Shown here in pieces: positions 46,421-56,107 of a DNA stretch of 64,000 bases. This DNA comes from Alphaproteobacteria bacterium. GTDB taxonomy: Bacteria; Pseudomonadota; Alphaproteobacteria; Micropepsales; Micropepsaceae. The stretch is taken from positions 62,001 to 126,000 of the forward strand of contig JADHVO010000009.1 of assembly GCA_016783965.1 (NCBI GenBank). The letters run 5' to 3'. How positions within the stretch are numbered: position 1 is the first letter of the stretch; each line of letters opens with the position of its first letter. Below the pieces are notes generated by a model. That model ran no database searches, was not told the origin of the DNA, and was given only the letters and a program-made list of their open reading frames with translations. The translations under genes and the position numbers were made by a program.

Positions 46421-47826
46421 AGCTGATCACTCTTCGCCCTCTCGCCGCCGTGCTGAGCGTTGCGGTCCTGGTTTCCGGATGCGCGGTCGGCAGCATGGTC
46501 TCCGACACGGTCGGCGACTGGTTCCAGGGCGGCACGACAAAGTCCAAGCTGCGGGGCGAGCGCATCTCGGTGATGACCATCGACGAGACGCTGCACATCG
46601 ACGACAGCCTAACGAACGTCCCCGTCGTGCTGCCGGCGCCGTATCGCAACGAGGCGTGGCCGGAGCCGGGCGGATACGCGTCGAACGCGATGTATCACCT
46701 CGAGGCACCCGGGCCTCTGCGCCAGGTGTGGGTCGCGGATGCGGGAAAGGCATCGGACAAGGATTCGCGGCTGACAGCGGCGCCGGTGGTCGCGAACGGC
46801 ACCATCTATGTGCTCGATTCGCAGGCGCATGTGTTCGCGTTCAATGCCTCCACGGGCGCGCCGCTGTGGGACCGCAGCATCGTTCCGCCCGGCAAGGACA
46901 ACACCTGGCTGTTCGGCATGTTCGGCACCGACACGACGCCGGACGCGAACAAGGGCGCGGGCGGCGGCGTTGCCTATGACGACGGCAAGATCTTCGTCAC
47001 CAGCGGCTTCGGCGAAGTCGTCGCGCTGGACGCCCGCAACGGCAGGCCGCTGTGGAAGCAGGACCTGGGCGTGCCGATCGTGAACGCGCCGGCGGCAAAT
47101 GGCGGGCGCGTGTTCGTGTCGACGCAGGAAAACCACTTCTACGCACTGGCCGAGGCCGACGGCCGCAAGCTGTGGGATCACACCGGCATCGCGGAATCCG
47201 CCGGCATCCTGCAAAGCACGAGCGCCGCGGTGGCGGGCGAGTATGTGATGGCGCCCTACTCTTCCGGCGAGATCTATGCGCTGCGCGTGCAGAACGGACG
47301 GCCGGCGTGGAACGACATGCTGACCCATTCGGGCGCAGCGACCGCGCTGTCGGAACTCGACGACATCGCGGGCCGTCCGGTGGTGGATCGCGACATCGTG
47401 TTCGCCGTCAGCCATTCCGGCGTGATGGCAGCGATCAACATCAACAACGGCGAGCGGCTGTGGTCGCGCGACATCGGCGGCATCGAGACGCCGTGGGCAG
47501 CCGGCGACTACATCTACGTGCTCTCCAGCGACGAGCAGGTGATCTGCCTCACGCGCAAGGAGGGCAAGGTGAAGTGGATTCACCAGCTCCAGCGCTGGGA
47601 CGACCCGGACGCAAAGTCGGGCGCGGTCGCTTGGGCCGGGCCGGTGCTGGTGTCGGATCGCCTGGTCATGGTATCGGACCGCGGCATCGCGGCAGCGCTG
47701 TCACCCTATACCGGCGACCTGATCGGCAAGATGCAGATCCCGGCCGGGACGCTGATTCCGCCGGTGGTCGCCAACGGCACGCTTTACCTCTACACCAACG
47801 AAGCGCAATTGGTGGCGCTGCGGTAG
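46417..47826 (+). CDS. bamB: Outer-membrane assembly lipoprotein BamB
   Basis: Beta-propeller lipoprotein of the Bam complex. The lipobox LVSGC puts the lipidated cysteine at residue 22. About 440 residues of PQQ-like repeats follow (for example FAFNASTGAPLWDRS and VALDARNGRPLWKQDLG). 469 residues, longer than E. coli BamB because of an N-terminal linker. The ATG overlaps the upstream stop. Confidence 0.93.
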   Translation: MKLITLRPLAAVLSVAVLVSGCAVGSMVSDTVGDWFQGGTTKSKLRGERISVMTIDETLHIDDSLTNVPVVLPAPYRNEAWPEPGGYASNAMYHLEAPGPLRQVWVADAGKASDKDSRLTAAPVVANGTIYVLDSQAHVFAFNASTGAPLWDRSIVPPGKDNTWLFGMFGTDTTPDANKGAGGGVAYDDGKIFVTSGFGEVVALDARNGRPLWKQDLGVPIVNAPAANGGRVFVSTQENHFYALAEADGRKLWDHTGIAESAGILQSTSAAVAGEYVMAPYSSGEIYALRVQNGRPAWNDMLTHSGAATALSELDDIAGRPVVDRDIVFAVSHSGVMAAININNGERLWSRDIGGIETPWAAGDYIYVLSSDEQVICLTRKEGKVKWIHQLQRWDDPDAKSGAVAWAGPVLVSDRLVMVSDRGIAAALSPYTGDLIGKMQIPAGTLIPPVVANGTLYLYTNEAQLVALR

Positions 47827-47839
47827 CAGCGCAAGCGGC

Positions 47840-49228
47840 ATGGCCTTCACCTTCGCCATCGTCGGCCGGCCCAATGTCGGCAAGTCCACGCTTTTCAACA
47901 AGCTGGTGGGGCGCAAGCTCGCGCTGGTGCACGACACGCCGGGCGTGACGCGCGACCGGCGCGTGGCGGATGCATCGGTGGGCGCGCTGTCGTTCCGGGT
48001 GATCGACACGGCAGGGTTCGAGGAAGATGCGCCGGATGCACTGTCTACGCGGATGACGGGGCAGACGGTCACGGCCATTGCCGAAGCCGACGCCTGCCTC
48101 TTCGTGGTCGACGGGCGCGTGGGCGTGACGGCAGGCGACGAGATCATCGCCGCGGCGCTGCGCAAGGCGAACAAGCCGGTGATCCTTGTCGCCAACAAGT
48201 GCGAGAGCCAGGCGAGCGACATCGGCTATGCCGAGGCGTTCACGTTGGGCTTCGGCGAGCCGGTGGCGATTTCGGCCGAGCATTCGATGGGGTTCGGGGC
48301 GCTGGAAGAAGCGCTGGCGCGGTACGTCCGGCCCGACGCGGTTGCGGACGACGAGGGCGTTGCCGAACCGCTCGAGGACGGCGACGAAGACATGGAGGAG
48401 GACGTTCCGCTCGACCGTCCCATCCGACTTGCCATCGTCGGCCGGCCGAATGTCGGAAAGTCGTCGCTGTTCAACCAACTGCTGGGCGAGGAGCGCACGC
48501 TGACGGGGCCGGAGGCCGGGATCACGCGCGACGCCATCGCGGCGCCGTGGGTGGTAGACGGGCACGAGTTCCTGTTGCACGACACCGCGGGCTTGCGGCG
48601 CAAGGCGCGCACCGCGGGACACACGCTGGAAGAAATGTCGGTCGCGAGCACGCTTGAGGCCATCCAGTTCGCCGACTGCGTGCTGGTGATGCTGGACGCG
48701 ACGCAGGCGTTCGAGAAGCAGGACCTGACCATCGCGGACCTGATCGCGCGCGAGGGGCGCGCCATCGTGTTCGTGGTCAACAAATGGGACCTGGTCGACA
48801 ACCGCGGCGGGATGATCAGCGAGCTGCGCGAGAAGCTGGACCGGCTGCTGCCGCAGGTCGTGGGCGCGCCGTTGATCGCGATCTCGGCCCAGACCGGCGA
48901 AGGGATCGGGCGGATCCTGCCGGCGATCCGGGATGCGGTGGCGGCATGGAACAAGCGCGTGGGAACGGCCGCGCTGAACCGGTTCCTGGAACAGGCACTG
49001 CAACGCCACGCGCCGCCGGCGATTTCCGGCCGCCGGGTCAAGGTGCGGTACATGACGCAGGTGAAAGCGCGGCCGCCGACCTTTGCCCTGTTCGGCAACC
49101 AGCTGAAGGCGCTGCCGGACGATTATGTCCGCTACCTCACCAACGGGCTGCGCGAGACTTTCGCACTCAAAGGAACGCCGATACGCTTTCTGATGCGCGG
49201 CGGGAAAAATCCCTTCGCCGACAAATAA
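47840..49228 (+). CDS. der: Ribosome biogenesis GTPase Der (EngA)
   Basis: Essential tandem GTPase for 50S assembly. Two G domains have P-loops GRPNVGKSTLFN and GRPNVGKSSLFN, with DTAGF/DTAGL G3 and NKCE/NKWD G4 motifs. A C-terminal KH-like domain contains VKVRYMTQVKARPPTFALF. 462 residues. The linker between the G domains is acidic (EDGDEDMEED). Confidence 0.97.
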   Translation: MAFTFAIVGRPNVGKSTLFNKLVGRKLALVHDTPGVTRDRRVADASVGALSFRVIDTAGFEEDAPDALSTRMTGQTVTAIAEADACLFVVDGRVGVTAGDEIIAAALRKANKPVILVANKCESQASDIGYAEAFTLGFGEPVAISAEHSMGFGALEEALARYVRPDAVADDEGVAEPLEDGDEDMEEDVPLDRPIRLAIVGRPNVGKSSLFNQLLGEERTLTGPEAGITRDAIAAPWVVDGHEFLLHDTAGLRRKARTAGHTLEEMSVASTLEAIQFADCVLVMLDATQAFEKQDLTIADLIAREGRAIVFVVNKWDLVDNRGGMISELREKLDRLLPQVVGAPLIAISAQTGEGIGRILPAIRDAVAAWNKRVGTAALNRFLEQALQRHAPPAISGRRVKVRYMTQVKARPPTFALFGNQLKALPDDYVRYLTNGLRETFALKGTPIRFLMRGGKNPFADK

Positions 49229-49241
49229 CGCGGAGGAAGTC

Positions 49242-50054
49242 ATGGCCAATCCGGATGTCATCGCGACGCGCGTCGAGGGCGGCGTCGGCGTCATCACGCT
49301 GGGCAGCGCGAAGCGGATTTTCTTCGATCCGGAGATGGCGGATGCGCTGTTCGAGGCGCTGACGGCCTATGCGGCGGACGACAAGGTGCGCGCGGTGGTG
49401 ATCACCGGCGGCGCACCGGGGTATTTCGTGCGGCACTACTCGGTGGCGCAGCTGATCGCGCTGGGCGAGCGGCTGAGGGGCACCGAGTGGCCGGAAAACG
49501 CGCCGTACCAGGCGGGCAGCTTCGACAAGGCAATGACGCTGGTCGAGAGCATGGACAAGCCCGTTATCGCGGCGATCAGCGGATCGGCGATGGGCGGCGG
49601 GTTCGAATTCTGCCTTGCCTGCGACATCCGCATCGCGCAGCAGGGCGACTACCAGATCGGTCTGCCGGAGATAAACGTCGGCATCCTGCCGGGCGGCGGC
49701 GGCACGCAGCGGCTGCCGCGCACCGTCGGCACGCCGAATGCCCTGATGCACATTTTGATGGGCGTGACGCTCAATCCGGTCGAGGCGGCGGCGAAGGGCT
49801 TCGTGCAGGAATGCGTGAAGGGCAAGGCGCTGGACCGCGCGATGGAGATCGCCAGGCGGATGGCGACGCACACGCCGGAATCGGTGCGTTACATCAAGCG
49901 GCTGGTGAAGGGCGCGGTGAACACGCCGCTGGACCAGGGGCTGGCGCTGGAGCGCAACCTGTTCATGAAGCTCTGCATCGGCGAGCCGGCGATCGAGCGC
50001 ATGAAGGCGTACGAGAACCAGGGCATCACCGCGCCGTCGCAGACTTTGGCTTAG
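49242..50054 (+). CDS. Enoyl-CoA hydratase/isomerase family protein
   Basis: Crotonase-fold enzyme, 270 residues. The oxyanion-hole segment is SGSAMGGGFEFCLACDIRIA and the second catalytic glutamate lies in LPEINVGILPGGGGTQRLP. Both glutamates of true hydratases are present, so hydratase activity is likely, but the acyl-CoA substrate is unknown. GGAGG precedes the ATG 14 bases after der. Confidence 0.88.
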   Translation: MANPDVIATRVEGGVGVITLGSAKRIFFDPEMADALFEALTAYAADDKVRAVVITGGAPGYFVRHYSVAQLIALGERLRGTEWPENAPYQAGSFDKAMTLVESMDKPVIAAISGSAMGGGFEFCLACDIRIAQQGDYQIGLPEINVGILPGGGGTQRLPRTVGTPNALMHILMGVTLNPVEAAAKGFVQECVKGKALDRAMEIARRMATHTPESVRYIKRLVKGAVNTPLDQGLALERNLFMKLCIGEPAIERMKAYENQGITAPSQTLA

Positions 50055-50057
50055 CAG

Positions 50058-50399
50058 CTACTCTTCGGGGATTGGCTTCGGAGCGGCGCCGGGGATCGAA
50101 GCAAACTCGATCGCGGTGGCGCGGCCGGCGTTCATCGTGATGTGCAGCTCGACCAGCGTTGTTGTGTTCGGCGGGCCCGGGATGCCTGGGAAGCCTTTGA
50201 GCCCTGCGAGATCGTATTCCATCAATGTCGCGTCTTCTTCGGTCGCGGGACCGAGAGTGGCAACGATCTGGTCGTGCGTGGCGCCGGGCTGGAGCGCGTG
50301 GGCGCGTGCGGTGAAGTCCTGATAGGTCAGCGCGGGCTGCGCTGCCGCGGCGGTCGACAGAAGGAAGGCAGCGAGCAGGACAGCGGTGGCGCGCATCAT
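50058..50399 (-). CDS. Small periplasmic protein with a BamE/SmpA-like motif
   Basis: 113 residues with a signal peptide ending at AAAAQ. The segment LQPGATHDQIVATLGPATEED, followed by MEYDL, follows the pattern L-x2-G-x-T-x2-Q-[IV]-x3-LG-x-P seen in BamE/BLIP-like folds. It ends with a proline-rich tail. It overlaps the upstream SDR gene by four bases. Function unknown. Confidence 0.65.
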   Translation of the reverse strand: MMRATAVLLAAFLLSTAAAAQPALTYQDFTARAHALQPGATHDQIVATLGPATEEDATLMEYDLAGLKGFPGIPGPPNTTTLVELHITMNAGRATAIEFASIPGAAPKPIPEE

Positions 50400-51115
50400 T
50401 TTACCCTGAACGAAATCAACTCGCCGTTCTTCTCATTCGATGGCGACAAAAGTTCGACGATCAGCGGCGCGACCGCTTCCGGCGGCGGCAGGGTGTCGGG
50501 GTCTTCACCGGGCATCGCCTTGGCGCGCATCGCGGTGCGCATCGCGCCGGGGTTGAGCAGGTTCACCTTGATATTCGTCGTCGCGGCACATTCGGCCGCA
50601 TAGGTCAGCGCGAGGGATTCGAGCGCGGCCTTCGCCATGCCGTAACCGCCCCAGAACGGCGTGTGCTTGCGCGCCGCGCCCGACGAAACGAACAGCACAC
50701 GGCCGGCGGGCGAGAGGCGCAGCACGGGGTCGAGCGAGCGGATCAGGCGATAGTTCGCGGTGACGTTCACCTCGATCAGTTCCTGGAAGGTCTTGGGTTC
50801 CAGGTGCGAGACCGGCGTCAGCACGCCGAGCGAGCCGGCGTTGCCGAGGAACGCATCGAGGCGGCCCCAGCGCTCGAAGATGGTCTGGCCGAGACGATCG
50901 AGCGCGGGGAAGTCGCGGATGTTGAGCGGAACCAGCGAGGCGGATTCGCCGCCGGACTTGCGGATTTCGTCGTCGACCTCTTCGAGGGCTCCGGCGGTGC
51001 GGGCAAGTGCGATGACATGGGCGCCTGCAGCACCGAGCGCGATGGCGGCCGCGCGACCAATTCCGCGCGAGGCCCCGGTGACGAGGGCGATCTTGCCGGA
51101 AAGAGGTTTGGGCAT
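50396..51115 (-). CDS. Short-chain dehydrogenase/reductase
   Basis: 239-residue SDR: cofactor motif VTGASRGIG, GNAGSLG in place of the usual NNAG, Ser in FVSSGAARK and the catalytic YGMAK. It resembles the SDR that commonly follows purF-cvpA in alphaproteobacteria. Substrate unknown. It ends overlapping the small periplasmic gene. Confidence 0.88.
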   Translation of the reverse strand: MPKPLSGKIALVTGASRGIGRAAAIALGAAGAHVIALARTAGALEEVDDEIRKSGGESASLVPLNIRDFPALDRLGQTIFERWGRLDAFLGNAGSLGVLTPVSHLEPKTFQELIEVNVTANYRLIRSLDPVLRLSPAGRVLFVSSGAARKHTPFWGGYGMAKAALESLALTYAAECAATTNIKVNLLNPGAMRTAMRAKAMPGEDPDTLPPPEAVAPLIVELLSPSNEKNGELISFRVK

Positions 51116-51191
51116 GGTTGCTCGATCCAATTCGCCGGGACACATATTGGAATGTGCCGCCGCTGTCACCTGCGTACTGCCTCTTCCACGG

Positions 51192-52280
51192 CTAGTCGAA
51201 CGTGATGCCGCGGGCCGCGAGGTCGCGGAAGAGGCGTTCGACCATTTGGGCGTGGGCGCGCATGCGATGCGGACGCGCGCCGATGCCGAAGCGACTGTTC
51301 TGCGGCAGCACGATGCCGTCATCGCGCTCCCTCAGGACCCCCATCTCGATGAGACCGTTGATCCGGCGGCGCACCGTCTCCGTCGGCAGTCCGGTGGCAC
51401 GCGCAATGGCTGCGCGGCTGATGCCACGGCGCAACGTATCCGCCTCGATCACGCCCGCGTGCTGCCGGCTGAGCGCGGGATCGCCATCGAAGTGGGAAAG
51501 ATTGGCGCTGCCGACAGCCGAAGCCAAAAGGTAATCGATGGGATCGAGACCCGACGATTCCGAGTTCGCCATCATGTCGCCGGCGAGGTTGACCAGGAAG
51601 CGAACCACCGCCCGCGAGATGATCTTGTCGCGCTCGACCGATCCCAAAGTCTCCGGAGCGGGCGCCAAGCGGGGGGCACCGTCGATCAGCGGGATGATCT
51701 GCGCGATATCGGGGGCGTCGACAGCTTCGCCAAGCGAACCGACCCGGCCCTCCGTGTCTGGCGGATTCCAGTCCATGAACCCGATCACAGCGGCCGCCTC
51801 CGCATCGGTGCGCCGCGTAGGCAAGAGAAGCGCCTCAAAAAAGTAGTTCCTGCCCGATGCGAGCGTTACATGGTGTGTGGTGTGTGTGACCGCACCGGCG
51901 ACCGTGCTCGCGTAGCGGCGCATGCGCTCCGCATGGCGGCGCGGCGTTGCGAGTGCAAACGCGTCGCGCCCGACCAGATCGGCGCCGACTGCGCGCGCCA
52001 ACGCGGCGCCAAAATATGTGATGACCGCACTCTCGTGCGGAACCACAGCCGTGATGAACATGCGGTCGGCAAACGCGCCCAGCGCAGGCAGGTCGAGGTC
52101 GCCGACCAGCGGCAACTCACTGCCGTGCCAGCGAGCGAACCAACTGGTGAGTACCGCGCGGCAATTTGCAGAAAATCCTGCGTGATTGAGGACGATGGCG
52201 GTGGCGGCCTTGTTGTAGGGCATCGCGCTCGGGACAATGTAGTTGCTGGAAACACCCGCATAACTCGCGGAGGCGCCCAT
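51192..52280 (-). CDS. PAS_5-type sensor fused to a winged-helix DNA-binding domain
   Basis: 362 residues. About 40-175 resembles the alphaproteobacterial PAS_5 domain (ITYFGAALARAVGADLVGRD, then a FFEALLLPTRR strand). About 285-325 is a helix-turn-helix of MarR/Crp style: ISRAAIARATGLPTETVRRR, then INGLIEMGVL. This suggests a one-component regulator with an unusual domain pair, since PAS_5 proteins usually lack an HTH. The true start may be the inner ATG at MPYNKA. It is separately transcribed between purF and the SDR. Confidence 0.72.
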   Translation of the reverse strand: MGASASYAGVSSNYIVPSAMPYNKAATAIVLNHAGFSANCRAVLTSWFARWHGSELPLVGDLDLPALGAFADRMFITAVVPHESAVITYFGAALARAVGADLVGRDAFALATPRRHAERMRRYASTVAGAVTHTTHHVTLASGRNYFFEALLLPTRRTDAEAAAVIGFMDWNPPDTEGRVGSLGEAVDAPDIAQIIPLIDGAPRLAPAPETLGSVERDKIISRAVVRFLVNLAGDMMANSESSGLDPIDYLLASAVGSANLSHFDGDPALSRQHAGVIEADTLRRGISRAAIARATGLPTETVRRRINGLIEMGVLRERDDGIVLPQNSRFGIGARPHRMRAHAQMVERLFRDLAARGITFD

Positions 52281-52325
52281 GGATAGGCCTTACATTTGTT
52301 AATCCCAAAAGTGTAGCTGGCTGCG

Positions 52326-53798
52326 CTATTCCGCCGCGTCGGCGAGGAAGGAGAGCTGGCTCGAGCGGCTGGCGCCGGTGATGTCTGTGAGTTCGATGGG
52401 ATAGGCGCCGGAGAAGCAGGCGTCGCAAAATTGCGGCGCGGCGGCGTTGCGCTTGGCGTGGCCCATCGCCCTGTACATGCCATCCATCGAAATGAAGGCG
52501 AGGCTGTCGGCGCCGATCAGGCGGCGCATCTGCTCGACGTCCATCTTGTGCGCCATCAGGTCGTCGGTGTTGGGCGTGTCGACGCCATAGAAGCAGGAAT
52601 GCGCGGTCGGCGGGCTGGCGACGCGGAAATGGACTTCGGTGGCGCCGGCGTCGCGCACCATCTGCACGATCTTCTTGGACGTCGTGCCGCGCACGATGGA
52701 GTCGTCGACGAGGATGACGCGCTTGCCTTCCAGCGTGGCACGGTTGGGATTGTGCTTGCGCTTGACGGAGAAGTTTCGAATGCCGTCGCTGGGCTCGATG
52801 AAGGTGCGGCCGACATAGTGATTGCGGATGATGCCGAGCTCGAAGGGCAGCTTCGCCTCGTTGGCGAAACCGATGGCGGCGGGGATCGAGGAGTCCGGCA
52901 CCGGGATGACCATGTCGGCATCTGCCGGAGCTTCGCGCGCGAGCTCGGCGCCGGTGAGCTTCCGGTGCTCGTACACGTTGCGGCCTTCGACGACGGAGTC
53001 GGGGCGCGAGAAGTAAATGTACTCGAAGACGCAGAAGCGGTTCGGCTGCTGCGCAAACGGACGGAAGCTCTCGATGCCTTCCTTCGTGATGACGACCACT
53101 TCGCCCGGTTCGATGTCGCGCACGAAATCGGCGCCGATGATGTCGAGGGCGCAGGTCTCCGAAGCAAGGATGTATGAGTTGTCGAGCTTGCCGAGAACCA
53201 GTGGCCGCACGCCCCAGGGGTCGCGCACGCCGATCAGCTTTTTCGAGGTGAGAGCAACCAGCGAATAGGCGCCCTTCACCTTCTTGAGCGCGTCGACCAG
53301 CTTTTCGACGATCGGGCGATAGAGGCTACGGGCGGCGAGGTGGATGATGACCTCGGTGTCGGAGGTCGACTGGAAGATGCGACCCTCGCCGACCAGCTCT
53401 TCACGCAGGGCGCGGGCGTTGGTGAGGTTGCCGTTGTGCGCGAGCGCGAGGCCGCCGCCGATCAGGTCGGCGAACATCGGCTGGATGTTGCGCACCGCGC
53501 TGCCGCCGGCGGTCGAGTAGCGGTTGTGGCCGATGGCATAGGCGCCCTTCAGGTTCTTCACGCGGTCGGCGTTGCGGCCGCCGAAAATATCGCCGACGAG
53601 GCCGGGATGGCGCTCCGACATGAAATGCCCGTCATCGAAGGTGACGATGCCCGCGGCTTCCTGGCCGCGATGCTGGAGGGCGTGCAGGCCGAGCACGGTC
53701 AGTGCGGCGGAATCGGGGTGGCCGAAAATGCCGAAAACGCCGCACTCCTCGTGCAGCTTATCGTCCTGATCTCGTTGAGCTTCCTGGAGGCCCGTCAT
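52326..53798 (-). CDS. purF: Amidophosphoribosyltransferase
   Basis: First committed step of purine synthesis. An 18-residue propeptide precedes the N-terminal nucleophile C19 in HEECGVFGIFGH. The glutaminase domain is followed by a phosphoribosyltransferase domain with the PRPP motif VILVDDSIVRGTTS. 490 residues. It overlaps cvpA by four bases. Confidence 0.97.
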   Translation of the reverse strand: MTGLQEAQRDQDDKLHEECGVFGIFGHPDSAALTVLGLHALQHRGQEAAGIVTFDDGHFMSERHPGLVGDIFGGRNADRVKNLKGAYAIGHNRYSTAGGSAVRNIQPMFADLIGGGLALAHNGNLTNARALREELVGEGRIFQSTSDTEVIIHLAARSLYRPIVEKLVDALKKVKGAYSLVALTSKKLIGVRDPWGVRPLVLGKLDNSYILASETCALDIIGADFVRDIEPGEVVVITKEGIESFRPFAQQPNRFCVFEYIYFSRPDSVVEGRNVYEHRKLTGAELAREAPADADMVIPVPDSSIPAAIGFANEAKLPFELGIIRNHYVGRTFIEPSDGIRNFSVKRKHNPNRATLEGKRVILVDDSIVRGTTSKKIVQMVRDAGATEVHFRVASPPTAHSCFYGVDTPNTDDLMAHKMDVEQMRRLIGADSLAFISMDGMYRAMGHAKRNAAAPQFCDACFSGAYPIELTDITGASRSSQLSFLADAAE

Positions 53799-54505
53799 GG
53801 CTTGCCGCTGTCACCGCTGCCGGTCGTCTCGAAGAGACGGTCTAGCTCGCGGCGATCCTTCGCGCCATAGCCCTTTTTACCCGGTCTTGTGTGTTTCACC
53901 GGTTTCCCGGGTTTCGGTTCGCCCGAACGGGCGCTGACGGGTGTCGGACCCTCGATCAGGTCACGGATGGATTTGGGCGCCGGGCCGGCCTGGGTTGGAG
54001 GACGCTGGCCGTCGAACGTGTGATGATTGGGAACCAGCGCCATAACAACCTCCGCGGAGGTCTGGATCAGCGGCAGGGTGCGCGCGCCGGTCAGCCAGCC
54101 GGGCTGGTCGTCGATTTTCACGAACGCGGTGAACATCAGGTAAGCAATGCCGATGATGGCGAGGCCGCGCACGATGCCGAAGGTGGCGCCAAGGATGCGG
54201 TCAATGGGGCCGACGGGCGAGCGGCGGACATTGTCGGCGATGCGGTAGGCGGCAAAGGACAGTGGGATGAAGATAACGAGGAAGACCGCGGCGTAACCGA
54301 CGATCATGCTGATCCAGTAGGTGCCGATCAGCGGATGCAGCATGGTGCCGACCCACTGGCCGAGATAGAGCGCGGCGAAGGCACCGGCGGCCCAGGCGAC
54401 GATGGAGAGCGTCTCGGCGATGAAGCCCTTCCAGATCGCGTAACCCATCGATCCGAGGACGATGAGCACGACGAGCAGGTCGATGAAGGTGAAGTGCAGG
54501 CTCAT
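53795..54505 (-). CDS. cvpA: CvpA family membrane protein
   Basis: Four hydrophobic helices in the first 150 residues (TFIDLLVVLIVLGSMGYAIW, and so on) are followed by a hydrophilic, proline-rich tail with a basic KHTRPGKKGYG stretch. CvpA is tied to colicin V production and envelope integrity. 236 residues. It overlaps both radA and purF by four bases. Confidence 0.92.
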   Translation of the reverse strand: MSLHFTFIDLLVVLIVLGSMGYAIWKGFIAETLSIVAWAAGAFAALYLGQWVGTMLHPLIGTYWISMIVGYAAVFLVIFIPLSFAAYRIADNVRRSPVGPIDRILGATFGIVRGLAIIGIAYLMFTAFVKIDDQPGWLTGARTLPLIQTSAEVVMALVPNHHTFDGQRPPTQAGPAPKSIRDLIEGPTPVSARSGEPKPGKPVKHTRPGKKGYGAKDRRELDRLFETTGSGDSGKP

Positions 54506-55896
54506 GCGGGTACTCTACCACGGCGGGGTTGCACGTCGGTCGCGCTTAGAAGCGCGATCAGTTCCGTAACATCCCTTACAGGCGTGAGCGCGATGCCGGC
54601 GTCGGCCACCTTGGTGCCGGCGGGCACGACCGCCGTGCGGAAGCCAAGCTTGTGCGCCTCTTTCAGGCGGGGTTCGGCCTGCGGCGCCGGGCGGACGTCG
54701 CCGGAAAGGCTGATCTCGCCGAAGAACACCGTCTCGCGCGGGAGCGCGTGGCCGGCGAACGAACTGATCAACGCGGCGGCGGCTGCGAGATCGGCGGCGG
54801 GCTCGCCGACCTTCAGGCCGCCGGCGACATTGAGATAGACATCTGAGGCGGAGATGCCGAGGCCACCGCGCGCGTCGAGCACCGCAAGGATCATGGCGAG
54901 TCGGCCGGTATCCCAGCCGACCACGGCACGGCGCGGCGTACCGTAACCGGCGGCGGCGACCAGCGCCTGGATCTCGACCAGCAGCGGGCGGGTGCCTTCG
55001 AGGCCGGCGAAGACGGCGGTGCCGGGCGACGTCGAGTTGCGGTCGCCGAGGAAGAGCGCAGATGGGTTGGCGACCTCGGCGAGGCCCTTGCCTGTCATCT
55101 CGAACACGCCGATCTCGTCAGTGGGGCCGAAGCGGTTCTTCACAGCGCGCAGGACGCGGAAGTGATGGCCGCGCTCGCCTTCGAAATAGAGCACCGCGTC
55201 GACGAGATGCTCGACGGCCTTGGGACCGGCGATCTGGCCATCCTTGGTGACATGGCCGACGAGGATGACGGCGGCGCCGGTGGACTTGGCGTAGCGGACG
55301 AGATCGAAGCTCGCAGTGCGGACCTGGGCGATGGTGCCGGGCGCAGCTTCCAGCGCGCCGGTCCAGATCGTCTGGATGGAATCGATCACTACGATGTCGG
55401 GATGCTTGGCGGTTTCGAGGGTGGCGAGAATGTCTTCGATGTTGGTGGCGGCGCCGAGTGCGACCGGCATGTCGCTGACGCCCATGCGGGCGGCGCGCAG
55501 GCGGACCTGGGCCATCGCCTCCTCGCCGGAGATGTACACGGCAGTGCCGCCGCGGCGCACGAAGCTGGCGAGCGCCTGCAGGAGGAGCGTGGACTTGCCG
55601 ACGCCGGGATCGCCGCCCAGCAATAACGCGGAACCCGGAACGATCCCACCGCCGGTGACGCGGTCGAACTCGGCGACGCCGGTGACGCGGCGGGGCGGGG
55701 CCTTGTCCTCGGTCTTGAGGTCTTCGAGCGCGAAGCGGCGCCCTTTGACGCGCTTGGCGGCGCTGGCGCCGATGGGAGGGGCGGCGCCCTCCTCCGTGAT
55801 CGTGTTCCAGCCGCCGCAGGATTCGCACTTCCCCGCCCATTTGGACGAGGTGGTGCCGCAGGACTGGCAGACAAAGCTGGAGGTGGAGCGCGCCAT
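54502..55896 (-). CDS. radA: DNA repair protein RadA (Sms)
   Basis: DnaB-like recombination helicase. The N-terminal C4 zinc finger uses C10, C13, C24 and C27. RecA-type ATPase with Walker A GGDPGVGKSTL (94-104) and the RadA-specific KNRFG motif. A Lon-like C-terminal domain contains VYLNVAGGLKVGEPAAD. 464 residues. First gene of radA-cvpA-purF; a family-B palindrome lies just upstream. Confidence 0.97.
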   Translation of the reverse strand: MARSTSSFVCQSCGTTSSKWAGKCESCGGWNTITEEGAAPPIGASAAKRVKGRRFALEDLKTEDKAPPRRVTGVAEFDRVTGGGIVPGSALLLGGDPGVGKSTLLLQALASFVRRGGTAVYISGEEAMAQVRLRAARMGVSDMPVALGAATNIEDILATLETAKHPDIVVIDSIQTIWTGALEAAPGTIAQVRTASFDLVRYAKSTGAAVILVGHVTKDGQIAGPKAVEHLVDAVLYFEGERGHHFRVLRAVKNRFGPTDEIGVFEMTGKGLAEVANPSALFLGDRNSTSPGTAVFAGLEGTRPLLVEIQALVAAAGYGTPRRAVVGWDTGRLAMILAVLDARGGLGISASDVYLNVAGGLKVGEPAADLAAAAALISSFAGHALPRETVFFGEISLSGDVRPAPQAEPRLKEAHKLGFRTAVVPAGTKVADAGIALTPVRDVTELIALLSATDVQPRRGRVPA

Positions 55897-55959
55897 GATT
55901 CGATTATAGCAGGCACGTCAAGCGACGTGCTTCTTGCTGGCCTTCTCAGCACAAAAGCT

Positions 55960-56084
55960 GTCATCGCCGGGCTTGTCCCGGCGACCCATGAACACCCAGG
56001 CGCCAGACAAGGCACGGCGCGTGCCGGAGCTTTGTTCAGCAAGCTTGGGTGTTCATGGGTAGCCGGCACGAGGCCGGCCATGAC
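55960..56084. repeat. Family-B long palindrome with nested hairpins (about 125 bp)
   Basis: Terminal GTCATCGCCGG / CCGGCCATGAC (10 of 11 paired). A perfect 15-bp inner inverted repeat, ACCCATGAACACCCA (55984) against its complement at 56046-56060. Local hairpins CGCCGGG-CTTGT-CCCGGCG and GCCGGC/GCCGGC lie inside each arm. It is located between radA and the mlaE-mlaF unit. Confidence 0.85.
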
Positions 56085-56107
56085 GACTTTATTTTAGGGT
56101 GTGATGT

